From positions 1 through 64,000 of the forward strand of contig JAJDDT010000089.1 of the NCBI GenBank assembly GCA_029260165.1: DNA of 64,000 nucleotides, given 5' to 3'. A program made the position numbers and the translations under genes. This document shows, in pieces, positions 52,407 to 60,843 of this stretch (its first letter is position 1; every line of letters begins with the position of its first letter). The notes beneath the pieces were generated by a model. It saw only the letters and a program-made list of their open reading frames with translations, ran no database searches and was not told the origin of the DNA. Source of the stretch: Phycisphaerae bacterium (GTDB taxonomy: Bacteria; Planctomycetota; Phycisphaerae; UBA1845).

Positions 52407-53314
52407 TACGCCCTGGAACCCGCCGCCTCGCCAGGCTTCGCCTTGAACAGCGGCTTTTTCTTGTCACCCTTGTAGGCTGTCAGTACCGCTTGTTTTTCAG
52501 CCACACGTTCCTTCAGAAATGACGCCGCCGCCGGCAACACCGTCTCCGCATCCGCCAACGAGGGTTCCCACAGCCTAGGCCACTCAAACATCAAATATCC
52601 GTCGTAACACATCCCGCGCAGCAGCTCGATCGCCCGACCAACCTCGACGTTCCCCTCACCGAGCATCCTGTATCCACCCCGCATGAATCCCTGGTCGTCA
52701 AACTCCGCATCGCAAACATGCACCATCCCGATCCTGCTGCCCAACCGTGGCAAACTCACCGTCGGACGATCCAACTGCAACATCGCCGTCGCCAGATTCC
52801 AGCACGCCTTTATCCCCGGGTGCGACACATAATCACACAGAAACCACAAATCCGCACTGTTCGCAAAATCCCCCGCATTCTGAACCAGCACCGTCACCCG
52901 TTTTTCACCCGCATAGGGTGCGATCTTCCCCAACTCCGCTCCAATCCGCGCCAACGCCGACTCCCGCGTGTCACCAGACTGCTTCTCACCCGGAAACATC
53001 CGCACGAAAGGACACCCAAGCCGCGACGCCAGGTCGATGGTCTCGCAAAGCTCCTCCCGCGCGCGGGCGACTTTCCTGCGATCCTTCGAGTCCAGCGTGC
53101 AACTCGTCGACAGGCACACCAGATCAACCTCCGCCGCCGCGAAAAGCTGTCTGGTCGATTCCGGATTCCCCGCCAGTTCGGGCAGACTCGTCAGGTCCAG
53201 ACGACCACCGAGACCGCGAATCTCCACACCCGAAAAACCAAATTCCGCCGCCTTGGCCACAACGGTTCTCAAGTCCCAGCCGGGACACGCCAACGTGCTA
53301 AATCCAATCTTCAT
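52406..53314 (-). CDS. Sugar phosphate isomerase/epimerase-like TIM-barrel protein
   Basis: A 302-residue AP endonuclease-2/xylose isomerase-like TIM barrel. The start at 53314 has GGAAGAG seven bases upstream. Family-like strands are KIGFSTLACPGWDL, EFGFSGVEIRG, LVCLSTSCTL, CPFVRMFPG, VLVQNAGDFANS (where many members have a metal-binding E/N-x-H), IGMVHVCDAEFD and YDGYLMFEWPRLWEP. The acidic and His residues suit a divalent metal site. The substrate is unknown. The final 30 residues are basic (YKGDKKKPLFKAKPG). It is the first gene of the operon with the membrane protein, WYL regulator and dtd. Confidence 0.85.
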   Translation of the reverse strand: MKIGFSTLACPGWDLRTVVAKAAEFGFSGVEIRGLGGRLDLTSLPELAGNPESTRQLFAAAEVDLVCLSTSCTLDSKDRRKVARAREELCETIDLASRLGCPFVRMFPGEKQSGDTRESALARIGAELGKIAPYAGEKRVTVLVQNAGDFANSADLWFLCDYVSHPGIKACWNLATAMLQLDRPTVSLPRLGSRIGMVHVCDAEFDDQGFMRGGYRMLGEGNVEVGRAIELLRGMCYDGYLMFEWPRLWEPSLADAETVLPAAASFLKERVAEKQAVLTAYKGDKKKPLFKAKPGEAAGSRA

Positions 53315-53502
53315 CAATTCGCTCTTCCGGATCGACCCAAACCACTGCCACCGCAATCTTCAGCCCACATCTGCCGCGAAGCCCAAGGGTATCCCCAACA
53401 CCCCACGAGTCAACGCCATTCTCCTTGACGACCCCGACACGCTCCCTACACTTCCCGGACCAAACGAGCCGTTAAATCACGCGAATTTTTCAGGACAGAT
53501 TC

Positions 53503-54621
53503 ATGACCACCAGGACCGACATCGCCGTCCCACTCGTGGACCTCCGCGCCACCTACCTGCCCATCAGGGATCAGATTTTTGCCGAATTCGAAAACATCTT
53601 CGATCGAATGGGCCTTTTCCTCGGCCGGAATATCCGCGATTTCGAGCGGGAATTTACTTCCTACTGTGACGCCAACTTCGGTCTCGCCTGCTCCAACGGT
53701 ACCGATGCCCTGACTCTTGCACTGAAGGCCTTCGATTTTTCACCCGGATTCGAAGCCATCATCCCATCCCACACTTTTTTCGCCACGTTTGAATCCGTCG
53801 TCCACGCAGGCGGCGTGCCCGTCATGATCGACATCGACCCCCAAACCTACTGCATGGACCCCAACCGCATCGCAGAAGCCCTCTCCGACAAAACCGCCGT
53901 CATCGTCCCCGTGCACATCTACGGTCAGTGCGCAGACATGGACGCCATCAAATCCATCGCCCAAAAACACGATCTGAAAACCATCGAGGACGCCGCCCAG
54001 GCCCACGGCTCAGCCTACAAAGGACAAAAAGCAGGCTCGCTCGCCGACGCAGCCGCCTTCAGTTTCTACTTCACAAAAAACCTCGGTGCCTTCGGAGAAA
54101 CGGGTTTCTGTACCGCAGCCACGGAATCGGTCTTCAAACGCATGCAGCTTCTGCGTCACCACGGACACGCCGGCAAGTTCGAGCACGAAATCATTGGTCA
54201 CAACCTCCGCCCCGACGAACTCCAGGCCGCCATCCTCCGCGCCAAGCTCCCACTCCTCGACGCCAACAACCGAAAACGGCGCGATATCGCCGCCCAATAC
54301 GACAACGCTTTCGCCGACCTCGACATCACCACCCCACACGTCGCCGATCACAACGTCCCCAACCACCACTGCTACGTCATCCAAACCCCAAACCGCGACG
54401 ACCTCGTTGCCCATCTCGCTAATCACAACATCGGGACCGGCATCCATTACAAAACACCCGTCCACCACCAACCCGCCATCCGAACCGTTGAGCATCGAGC
54501 CCTGCCCATGCCCGTTACCGAATCCGTCTGCAATCATTGCCTGACTATCCCATGTTACCCTGAACTCGCAAACAACCAAATCAACCATGTCATTCAGTCT
54601 GTCACATGTTTTTTCCAGTGA
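53503..54621 (+). CDS. DegT/DnrJ/EryC1/StrS-family sugar aminotransferase
   Basis: A 372-residue PLP-dependent aminotransferase that converts nucleotide keto-sugars into amino sugars for surface polysaccharides. ATG 53503 follows AGGA at eight bases. The PLP lysine is Lys192 in FSFYFTKNLGAFGETGFC, and the cofactor pocket includes LACSNGTDALTLAL, IPVHIYGQ-like text (VIVPVHIYGQCADM) and IEDAAQAHGS. The length fits the family. It stands alone on this strand. Its product could feed the polysaccharide operon at 15-30 kb (inference). Confidence 0.94.
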   Translation: MTTRTDIAVPLVDLRATYLPIRDQIFAEFENIFDRMGLFLGRNIRDFEREFTSYCDANFGLACSNGTDALTLALKAFDFSPGFEAIIPSHTFFATFESVVHAGGVPVMIDIDPQTYCMDPNRIAEALSDKTAVIVPVHIYGQCADMDAIKSIAQKHDLKTIEDAAQAHGSAYKGQKAGSLADAAAFSFYFTKNLGAFGETGFCTAATESVFKRMQLLRHHGHAGKFEHEIIGHNLRPDELQAAILRAKLPLLDANNRKRRDIAAQYDNAFADLDITTPHVADHNVPNHHCYVIQTPNRDDLVAHLANHNIGTGIHYKTPVHHQPAIRTVEHRALPMPVTESVCNHCLTIPCYPELANNQINHVIQSVTCFFQ

Positions 54622-55035
54622 ATAAAACAACACCTCACCAACACAGCAACACGCGATAAATATCAATACTTCCCATATTGACTTGGGAAAATCACCAGGA
54701 CGCTTGTAAAGACCAAACGGATCGTTACAATCGTCACTGTATATTGTGCGCTGTCATTCGCAACAGATGTCTGCGCTGCAGATTTGCGTACAGCACCGCC
54801 CGTTTGGTGAATTAGCCGTGTTTGTGGATGCGGCAAGGCGTATCACCGGTCGTCCCGGGGCAGGTCTTTTGGACGTGGAAAAGAACAAACGGGGTGATTC
54901 AAGCTGTTCGGTGAAAACCGCTACCTCGATAGTTCAAATAGCGGACCTAGGGTATTTAGATATAATAGTGATTTTAGGGCGAATAGGCGAGTGCCGTGCC
55001 CCAAACAGTTTGGATCAAGTTAGAAGGAGAGTCCC
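54622..55035. other. Intergenic region upstream of the cohesin-like/dockerin protein
   Basis: A relatively AT-rich gap of 414 bases. It ends with AAGGAG at 55023-55028, the ribosome-binding site for ATG 55036, and contains a perfect TATAAT at 54961-54966. A short open frame crossing it has no ribosome-binding site and unusual composition, so I reject it. Confidence 0.5.
54961..54966 (+). promoter_or_regulatory. -10-like TATAAT upstream of the 55036 gene
   Basis: A perfect TATAAT 70 bases before ATG 55036 in AT-rich sequence. No good -35 stands at the right spacing; the nearest is TTCAAA, 22 bases upstream. Confidence 0.35.
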
Positions 55036-56448
55036 ATGAGAGTGAAATCGATGTCGGGAGTCAGTCCGTTGTGTTTTGTATTTGCGCTCGCAAGTGCGCC
55101 GGTCATCGGCCAGAGCGTGTACATCGTACCGCAGGGTGAAGACCCGCGAACCCCTCCGTACAACATTACCGCCAAGGGCGGTGATGTGCTCAGGCTCGAA
55201 GTCTGGATCGATGATATTCCAGCGCCGGGTTTGCGTGAGTGGAAGGTTGCGCTGCCCTGCACGGCGGATAACGGCGTAGCTGGGAGGATCAGCTACGCCG
55301 GGGGCAACCTGACGACGGAGGATCAGCATCTGGAGTATGTCTTTTCGGGCCTCACACCCATCGTGACGGGCGACGCTTCCGGTAAGTGCCCCACGGCTGC
55401 GATCGCAGATCTTCCATATGCCTTGCGCGGGGTCGGTTCCGCAAACAGCGTCGTTTCATCGGTGCCGAAACTGATGGCCAGTTTTGCCTATAAAGTCTCT
55501 TCCAATGCGGAGGGCGTGTTTAGTTTAGAGCCTGTGGCGGGTACCTGCCTCGGGGCGGGATCCTACTTTCGCGAGGGTACGGGAGGTTGCTTCAGCGCGG
55601 TGAGCTACCTGCCAATAAAGATCAACGTCCCGAGCGGAAGCTGTTGCATCGACCAGGGTTGCAACCAAACCTGTCAGATCGCAACGGAATCCGCATGTGA
55701 CGGTCTGGATGGCCTGTTCTCGGCCAATGCCGATTGTCTGGCTGGTTGTCCGTGCGTGACAAACTCACATTGTGACGACGGAGACTCATGCACCCGGGAC
55801 ATTTGCACGAGCGGAGTCTGCTCTAATCCGAGCGGCACTATGTACGGGGACATTGCCCCGTGCGGCGGGGACGGTTTTGTCAACCTGTTCGATCTTCTTG
55901 CCATGCAGGATGCCTTGTTCGGTGCCAATCCGCTTTGTCCTGTGTGTGATGGTTCCGGTGGCGAATGCGGAGCGACTCCCGTTCCGGTCGATTTGGGCAC
56001 CATTGCCCCGGATCGTTTCAATCTTGTTGCGATCGGGAAATTCCATCGAAAGGGCAGTTCGCACAGCGTGGACGTTTTTGCCCGGGATATCGAGAATGTG
56101 CAAAACTATTCAATATCGGTCGGGGTTTCCGGTGGTGATTTCGGCGAATTGACACTGGAGTCCGCCGGGGTCGACCAACTGCGGTCTGACTATATCTTCG
56201 CCCGGGAGGGCAGTTATTACCTCCTGGTAGACAAGGCCGGCGCTAGAATCGACGCGATTCAGGTGGGCGGTCCCGTGACGACCGAGGGGCCTGTCTACCT
56301 CGGAACATTTACGTTCCGCTCATCGTCAGACGCCACCGGTGCGTTTCGTGTGAGTCTGCACACGGATGACGGACGAATGTTGACAACTTCCGCAGTTAAA
56401 TTCGACGCCGAGTCGTCAGAAGCAACCGCGATCATCAACATTCGCTGA
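55036..56448 (+). CDS. Secreted protein with cohesin-like and dockerin-like parts
   Basis: A 470-residue exported protein. ATG 55036 follows AAGGAG, and the signal peptide ends near VIG-QSV. Residues about 25-195 are beta-rich with a cohesin-like pattern (GGDVLRLEVWIDDIPAPGLR; LMASFAYKVSSNAEGVFSLE). One GACC-type module follows (GSCCIDQGCNQTCQIATESA), then an EGF-like Cys segment (NSHCDDGDSCTRDIC) and a single dockerin-like loop (GDGFVNLFDLLAM). A second cohesin-like domain occupies about 330-470 (HSVDVFARDIENVQNYSISV; YLGTFTFRSS). The cohesin assignment is by pattern only. A strong hairpin follows the gene. Confidence 0.75.
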   Translation: MRVKSMSGVSPLCFVFALASAPVIGQSVYIVPQGEDPRTPPYNITAKGGDVLRLEVWIDDIPAPGLREWKVALPCTADNGVAGRISYAGGNLTTEDQHLEYVFSGLTPIVTGDASGKCPTAAIADLPYALRGVGSANSVVSSVPKLMASFAYKVSSNAEGVFSLEPVAGTCLGAGSYFREGTGGCFSAVSYLPIKINVPSGSCCIDQGCNQTCQIATESACDGLDGLFSANADCLAGCPCVTNSHCDDGDSCTRDICTSGVCSNPSGTMYGDIAPCGGDGFVNLFDLLAMQDALFGANPLCPVCDGSGGECGATPVPVDLGTIAPDRFNLVAIGKFHRKGSSHSVDVFARDIENVQNYSISVGVSGGDFGELTLESAGVDQLRSDYIFAREGSYYLLVDKAGARIDAIQVGGPVTTEGPVYLGTFTFRSSSDATGAFRVSLHTDDGRMLTTSAVKFDAESSEATAIINIR

Positions 56449-56481
56449 TCGAAACAGCAACGTCATCAAGACGCGTTTTTC

Positions 56482-56522
56482 GCAAGCCGTCCGTCGACGA
56501 TTCTGCTCGACGGGTGGCTTGC
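56482..56522 (+). terminator. Long hairpin after the cohesin-like gene
   Basis: GCAAGCC-GT-CCGTCGA is mirrored by TCGACGG-GT-GGCTTGC around a 9-base loop: 14 paired bases with one 2-base internal loop. It begins 33 bases after the stop codon. No strong T-run follows, so it may act as a terminator or stabiliser. Confidence 0.6.
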
Positions 56523-56652
56523 TGCTTCATACCACGACAGGGGGGATTCCGACCGGAAAAACACTTCCCGATTGGCCTGTTTTGAGCTACGCTGGACGGC
56601 GCGACGGATCGATCCGCCGTGACACTTCGTCCCAGTGAGCAGGAGCACAAAC

Positions 56653-57108
56653 ATGGACCGCGAAGCCATCCACCAGCAAATTCAGATTGAACAGGATCTG
56701 CTTCGTCACGTCGTCGACGCCCTTCGAGCAGCCGTCAACTGGTCCGCGGTTGATGAGGGTGTCACGCGGAAAATTTCAACGGTTCGGTTTCTCGCCGAAA
56801 CGTTGCAGCGACACACGCAGCGTCTCTGGGCCATCCACGAGTATGACGGGTACATGTCCTTCATCATCCAGACCGCCCCTGAAATGACGCACACCGTCGA
56901 AGGGCTTAAGAGAGAGCACGAGAAATTCCGTCAGCGTGTCCAGCAACTCGTTCTGCGGCTTGAAAAAACGTCTGACACGAATGAGCGAAGCGTCAGTGAT
57001 GCGATTGACCTCACTCGCAAGGTCCTCGATGAATACGAAACCCTCAACGCCGACGAACTGAAACTGATCCTGGACACCTTTCTCCGCGACACCGGAGGCG
57101 AGGGCTGA
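56653..57108 (+). CDS. Hemerythrin-like helical protein
   Basis: A 151-residue soluble helical protein without signal peptide. ATG 56653 follows AGGAG at eight bases, so the earlier GTG is rejected. Its histidines and acidic residues fall in hemerythrin-like spacing: IHQQIQIEQDLLRHVVDAL, TLQRHTQRLWAIHEYDGYM and LKREHEKFRQRVQQL. The family binds a di-iron centre and senses or carries O2 or NO. The HxxxE patterns are not a perfect match, so a divergent HHE protein is the safest call. Its reading frame stays open for 60 codons after the TGA (see next entry). Confidence 0.65.
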   Translation: MDREAIHQQIQIEQDLLRHVVDALRAAVNWSAVDEGVTRKISTVRFLAETLQRHTQRLWAIHEYDGYMSFIIQTAPEMTHTVEGLKREHEKFRQRVQQLVLRLEKTSDTNERSVSDAIDLTRKVLDEYETLNADELKLILDTFLRDTGGEG

Positions 57109-57171
57109 ACGATCGGACCGAATCCGGAACTCGCCGAACCCATATGGGCGTGGAAGTGTCCGGCCGGCGTT

Positions 57172-57291
57172 ATGAGTCCGACGACCGTCGAGGCCTACAC
57201 CTATTTCGTGGATGTCGAAACCGGTGCACTCATCACCATCCAGGACAACTTCGCCGGCGGCGAACTTGAAAACTCCGCCTGCCTCCCCTAG
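57172..57291 (+). pseudogene. Small in-frame fragment after the hemerythrin-like gene
   Basis: ATG 57172 begins a 39-residue frame ending TAG at 57289-57291 (MSPTTVEAYTYFVDVETGAL, then ITIQDNF and so on). It is in the same frame as the hemerythrin-like gene, and no stop lies between that TGA and this TAG. Codon use and residue content look protein-like rather than random. It has no ribosome-binding site. It could be the remnant C-terminus of another gene. Confidence 0.35.
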
Positions 57292-57358
57292 TCTACCCGT
57301 GCGACTGGTTTAAGATGGCACCGGCCGGATGGCTTACCAAACTGTCTGGAGGACAAAC

Positions 57359-58036
57359 ATGTACAAAAATTCGATCGTCGTTGCGTGCTCAACCGTGGCT
57401 GTTGTGGGTTTTTGCTGGATATTGGCGCAATCGGCACAGGCTGATCCGAATGTCGCGCCGCACTTACTTGCCCGGGCAGCCATGGGAGCAGGTGCACAGG
57501 GTGGGGCTTCCGGCGATGCCCACGCGTACGTCGGAACCCGGGGCTGCAAGAAGTGTCACAGCAATTATGCGCGTTCGTGGAAGACAACGCCTCATGCGAG
57601 CGCGTTCGACGTGTTGAAGCCAGGTGAGCGTGCCGAGGCCAAGACAAAAGCAGGGCTTGATACCGAAAAAGACTACACGACAGACGCGAAATGCCTTCCC
57701 TGTCACACGACCGGATATGGGAAGCCGGGCGGATACGTCATCCCAGACATGGACGACAAGAAATCCGTGCGGGCCGCCAAAAAGCTGGAGAACATCGGAT
57801 GCGAGATGTGTCACGGCCCCGGCGAGAAGTACGCGGAGTTATTCTCCGAGATTTTGAAATCGGGTCGCAAGTACAAGACCGAGGAACTTCGCGCATTGGG
57901 GTTGGCGGAGATTTCCGAGTCCACCTGTACCGCCTGCCATAACAAGGACAACCCGACCTACAAACCGTTCGACTACGAAGAGCGTTTGAAAGTCGGAGTG
58001 CACGATCAGCATCCGCTCAAGCAACGCAAGGAATAG
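57359..58036 (+). CDS. Tetraheme cytochrome c554-type protein
   Basis: A 225-residue periplasmic multihaem cytochrome. ATG 57359 follows GGAGG at seven bases, and a signal peptide spans about residues 1-25 (VACSTVAVVGFCWILAQSAQ). Four haem-binding motifs are present: CKKCH (63), CLPCH (112), CEMCH (148) and CTACH (190). The context GTRGCKKCHSNYARSWKTTP and the GCEMCHGPG block match the cytochrome c554/c-type family found in nitrogen and sulphur redox chains. The electron partner is unknown. The hemerythrin-like gene upstream might be functionally linked. A strong terminator follows. Confidence 0.92.
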   Translation: MYKNSIVVACSTVAVVGFCWILAQSAQADPNVAPHLLARAAMGAGAQGGASGDAHAYVGTRGCKKCHSNYARSWKTTPHASAFDVLKPGERAEAKTKAGLDTEKDYTTDAKCLPCHTTGYGKPGGYVIPDMDDKKSVRAAKKLENIGCEMCHGPGEKYAELFSEILKSGRKYKTEELRALGLAEISESTCTACHNKDNPTYKPFDYEERLKVGVHDQHPLKQRKE

Positions 58037-58120
58037 ACATTCCAGACGAAATTCGGGTATCGCCTGGGACCGTCCCGAATCCCGCCCGATCAGTCCAACA
58101 CGTTCGCAACCCGTCAGAAA

Positions 58121-58159
58121 CAGGCCACGCGGAGCGATTCGCCCTGCGTGGCCTTCCTA
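58121..58159 (+). terminator. Terminator of the cytochrome c554 gene
   Basis: AGGCCACGC (58122-58130) is perfectly inverted as GCGTGGCCT (58146-58154), and the loop is partly self-paired (AGCGATTCGC). TTCCTATT follows. Confidence 0.7.
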
Positions 58160-58271
58160 TTGGACGTCAGATTGACCCAACTTGTCTGCAGGAAACCGCC
58201 GTTTGAAGGCATCGAGTCGTTACAATGCACCGACGGCGATTTGACGCTGTTCGACAGGTGATCCGAGGCCC

Positions 58272-59585
58272 ATGAACCGACGCAGCCCCATAAGAGCGGC
58301 CACACGACTGGCAATCGCCCTTGCCCTTTGCCATCAATCCCAAGTGATTGCAGACGACCTCATTCCACCGCTGAACATCCACGTCGTAGGCCAATGGGAC
58401 CAGCACCCACCTGATTATGTCGCCGCCGACGTCTGGGCGGACGACCGCGGATACGCCTACGTCTGCAATCGACGAGGGGCCACCATCGACATCATGGACA
58501 TCCGCAATCTGTCCGATCCCACCCTCGTCACCACCTATCAGATCCCGCCACCCAACCAGTTCGCCTTCGCCAAGGACGTCAAATACCAGGATGGACTCAT
58601 GTTCGTCGGCCTCGACAGTGACGGAAACGACGGCTGCCAGATCGTCGACGTTCGCGACCCCGCGAATCCAACCCACCTCGTCAACATCCGCATCCCGGGA
58701 TTTTCCGACGTTCACAACCTCTTCGTCGAGGGCAACCATCTCTACCTCGCCGACGGCAGATCACCCGAACTCGCCGTTGTCGATCTCACAAACTTCGACC
58801 CCGACAACCCACCCGCCGAAACCATTACCGATCCCCAATGGCTCGTCACCAACATCGGCGTCAACTTCGTCCACGACGTCACCGTTCAGGATGGCCGAGC
58901 CTACCTCGCCGCATGGGACAGCGGACTGTGGATCTACGACGTCACCGACATCGCCAACCAGCCGCCCCGGTTCATCGCCAACGCACCCGGCGACTCCACC
59001 CACGCATGTTGGCCAACACGTGACGGACGATGGATCGTCACCAACGAGGAACGCTCTAACGGAGGACCGGTCAAGCTCTACGAATACACCGAACCCCAAG
59101 GCCTCCCCACCCTCACGCACACCTTCACCTTCTCAATCCCGACCGACCAGGCCCCAAGCTCGCACAACGTTTATGTCATCGGATACCGCGCCTACTGCGC
59201 ATGGTACAACCGCGGGCTGATGGCCTTCGACATCAATCCCGAATCCAAATCACTCGATCTCGTTGCACACCACGACACCTCCACCCAAACCGGAAGTTTC
59301 CTCGGAGCGTGGGGCGTCTACCCGTTCAATGGCAGGGACCAGGTCCTTGTCTCCGACAAACAATCCCAGTTCTGGATATTCGACGTCAGGATCCCCGGCT
59401 CAGGAGACTTCGACGGCGACGCTGACAACGACATCCTCGACTACAGCGCCCTCACCCGCTGCCTTACCAACGACGGCACCCCATACGCCTACCCATCCTG
59501 CGAAACCCTCGATTTCGACAATGATAACGACGTCGACCTGACCGACTACGCCGAACTGCGTTCCCAACAAACCGGCCCGAGGTAG
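58272..59585 (+). CDS. Exported LVIVD-type propeller protein with dockerin-like end
   Basis: A 437-residue secreted protein. ATG 58272 opens a signal peptide ending near VIA-DD. The body (about residues 30-370) has repeated 'V-D-I/V-x-D-P-x-x-P' units of LVIVD propellers: IDIMDIRNLSDPTLVTTYQI, CQIVDVRDPANPTHLVNIRI, AVVDLTNFDPDNPPAET and LWIYDVTDIANQPPRFIANA. The C-terminus is a dockerin-like pair (GDFDGDADNDILDYSALTRC; LDFDNDNDVDLTDYAELRSQ). No anchor tail is present. The role is probably extracellular binding; no catalytic motif is seen. Confidence 0.82.
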   Translation: MNRRSPIRAATRLAIALALCHQSQVIADDLIPPLNIHVVGQWDQHPPDYVAADVWADDRGYAYVCNRRGATIDIMDIRNLSDPTLVTTYQIPPPNQFAFAKDVKYQDGLMFVGLDSDGNDGCQIVDVRDPANPTHLVNIRIPGFSDVHNLFVEGNHLYLADGRSPELAVVDLTNFDPDNPPAETITDPQWLVTNIGVNFVHDVTVQDGRAYLAAWDSGLWIYDVTDIANQPPRFIANAPGDSTHACWPTRDGRWIVTNEERSNGGPVKLYEYTEPQGLPTLTHTFTFSIPTDQAPSSHNVYVIGYRAYCAWYNRGLMAFDINPESKSLDLVAHHDTSTQTGSFLGAWGVYPFNGRDQVLVSDKQSQFWIFDVRIPGSGDFDGDADNDILDYSALTRCLTNDGTPYAYPSCETLDFDNDNDVDLTDYAELRSQQTGPR

Positions 59586-59741
59586 AATCAGGAAAAATCG
59601 CGAACGTCGCGTCTCGCTTCCTAGAGTCGAGAAATTCAAGGATAGATTTTCCCGAAAGGGCTTGGTCCCCACCCCCACCCACGATACGATGGCGTTCCCA
59701 TGTCTGATTATCGGTCGAAGGCTCGCCTCGAGGAGTAAGCG

Positions 59742-60827
59742 ATGAAACACATGACAGCAGGATGTATTGCCTTGTGTTGCGGTCTGTTCGTTGGGATCGG
59801 CTCTGTAACCGCCGCTCCCTGCCCATGCAACGGCAACGTCAACAACGACACGATCGTCAACGTACTCGACGCCCTTTGTATTATCGAATGTCAGAATGGC
59901 GACTGCAGTTGCTGCATCAACTCCTGCGACATCAACTGCGACGGCGTGGTCGACCAACTCGACGTCAACGCCGACGACCCCGTCAACATCGACAACACAT
60001 GGCTATGCCTGTTCGCAGGCGGATCAGCCGAAACCTGCTGCCCGGTGATCGTGACCGGTGCCTGTTGCAACACGACCACCGGCACCTGCGCCGGCGCCGT
60101 GCAGGAAGCGGAGTGCACCGCAACAAATGAGATTTGGACCGAAGCCACCGACTGCGCCAACGTCACCTGCCAGGCACCGACCACCGGTGCCTGCTGCGAT
60201 ACGTCCACGGGCGGCTGCGACAACGGTGTGCTCCAGTCTGCCTGCACCGGCGCGAGCCTGACCTGGACCGAGGGAGCAAATTGCGCGGGCGTGTTCTGCC
60301 CGACGCCGCCCATCGGTGCCTGCTGCAATCTCGGCAACGGCCTGTGTGAAGACGAGGTTTTCCAGCCGGTATGCTCGGGACCCGATTTCGTCTGGACCCC
60401 TGGAACCGCCTGCACCGCGATATCCTGCTCGGTCCCCCCACAAACCCCTTGTACCTGCAACGGCAACGTCAACAACGACACGACGGTCAACGTGGTCGAC
60501 GCCGTTTGCATCTTTGAATGCCAAAACGGCGACTGCAGCTGCTGCATCAACTCCTGCGACATCAATTGCGACGGCGTGGTCGATCAACTCGACGCCAACG
60601 CCGATGACCCCGTCAATATCGACAGCACATGGCTTTGCGAATTCGTAGGCGGTTCACCCGAAAGCTGCTGCTCCGCTGAATTCCAGACTCAACTGGGACA
60701 AACCCCGGCGATACCCGCAACCACCGACTGGACAATGTTGGGATTCTTCACTGGAATGGCAGCCTTCACGGCATTCATCGTACGAAGCCGAAAACCTTCG
60801 ATGACCTTCGAATCCGCCGGCGACTAA
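59742..60827 (+). CDS. GACC-repeat protein with duplicated Cys-rich dockerin block and C-terminal anchor
   Basis: A 361-residue exported protein. ATG 59742 follows GAGGAG at seven bases, and the signal peptide ends near VTA-APC. A Cys-rich dockerin-like block of 72 residues (NGNVNNDTIVNVLDALC; INCDGVVDQLDVNADD) occurs twice, at about residues 29-100 and 239-310, nearly identical. Between them are three GACC modules, for example GACCDTSTGGCDNGVLQSAC. The tail has IPATTDW, a hydrophobic helix (MLGFFTGMAAFTAFIV) and RSRK, which resembles IPTL-type C-terminal sorting signals, followed by 10 more residues. The function is unknown. Confidence 0.8.
   Translation: MKHMTAGCIALCCGLFVGIGSVTAAPCPCNGNVNNDTIVNVLDALCIIECQNGDCSCCINSCDINCDGVVDQLDVNADDPVNIDNTWLCLFAGGSAETCCPVIVTGACCNTTTGTCAGAVQEAECTATNEIWTEATDCANVTCQAPTTGACCDTSTGGCDNGVLQSACTGASLTWTEGANCAGVFCPTPPIGACCNLGNGLCEDEVFQPVCSGPDFVWTPGTACTAISCSVPPQTPCTCNGNVNNDTTVNVVDAVCIFECQNGDCSCCINSCDINCDGVVDQLDANADDPVNIDSTWLCEFVGGSPESCCSAEFQTQLGQTPAIPATTDWTMLGFFTGMAAFTAFIVRSRKPSMTFESAGD
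59826..60671. repeat. Internal duplication of a 216-bp dockerin-coding block
   Basis: Bases 59826-60041 and 60456-60671, offset by 630, are nearly identical, for instance both begin TGCAACGGCAACGTCAACAA. The frame is kept. Confidence 0.8.
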
Positions 60828-60843
60828 GGCAATCCTCGTTACG

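Noticed and set aside
50793-52475. A 560-codon open frame on the plus strand opposite the membrane protein and isomerase genes
   Set aside because: Its product is an implausible run of Arg, His, Pro, Gln and Thr, as expected from reading the complement of a high-GC hydrophobic gene. The minus-strand genes have ribosome-binding sites and family motifs.
54746-55039. Short plus-strand frame upstream of the cohesin-like gene
   Set aside because: No ribosome-binding site, no motif, and it runs over the likely promoter and ribosome-binding site of the gene at 55036.
57106-57108. In-frame TGA after the hemerythrin-like gene considered as selenocysteine
   Set aside because: The extension has no redox motif around the TGA, no obvious SECIS-like hairpin was seen right after it, and the upstream protein is complete at this point.
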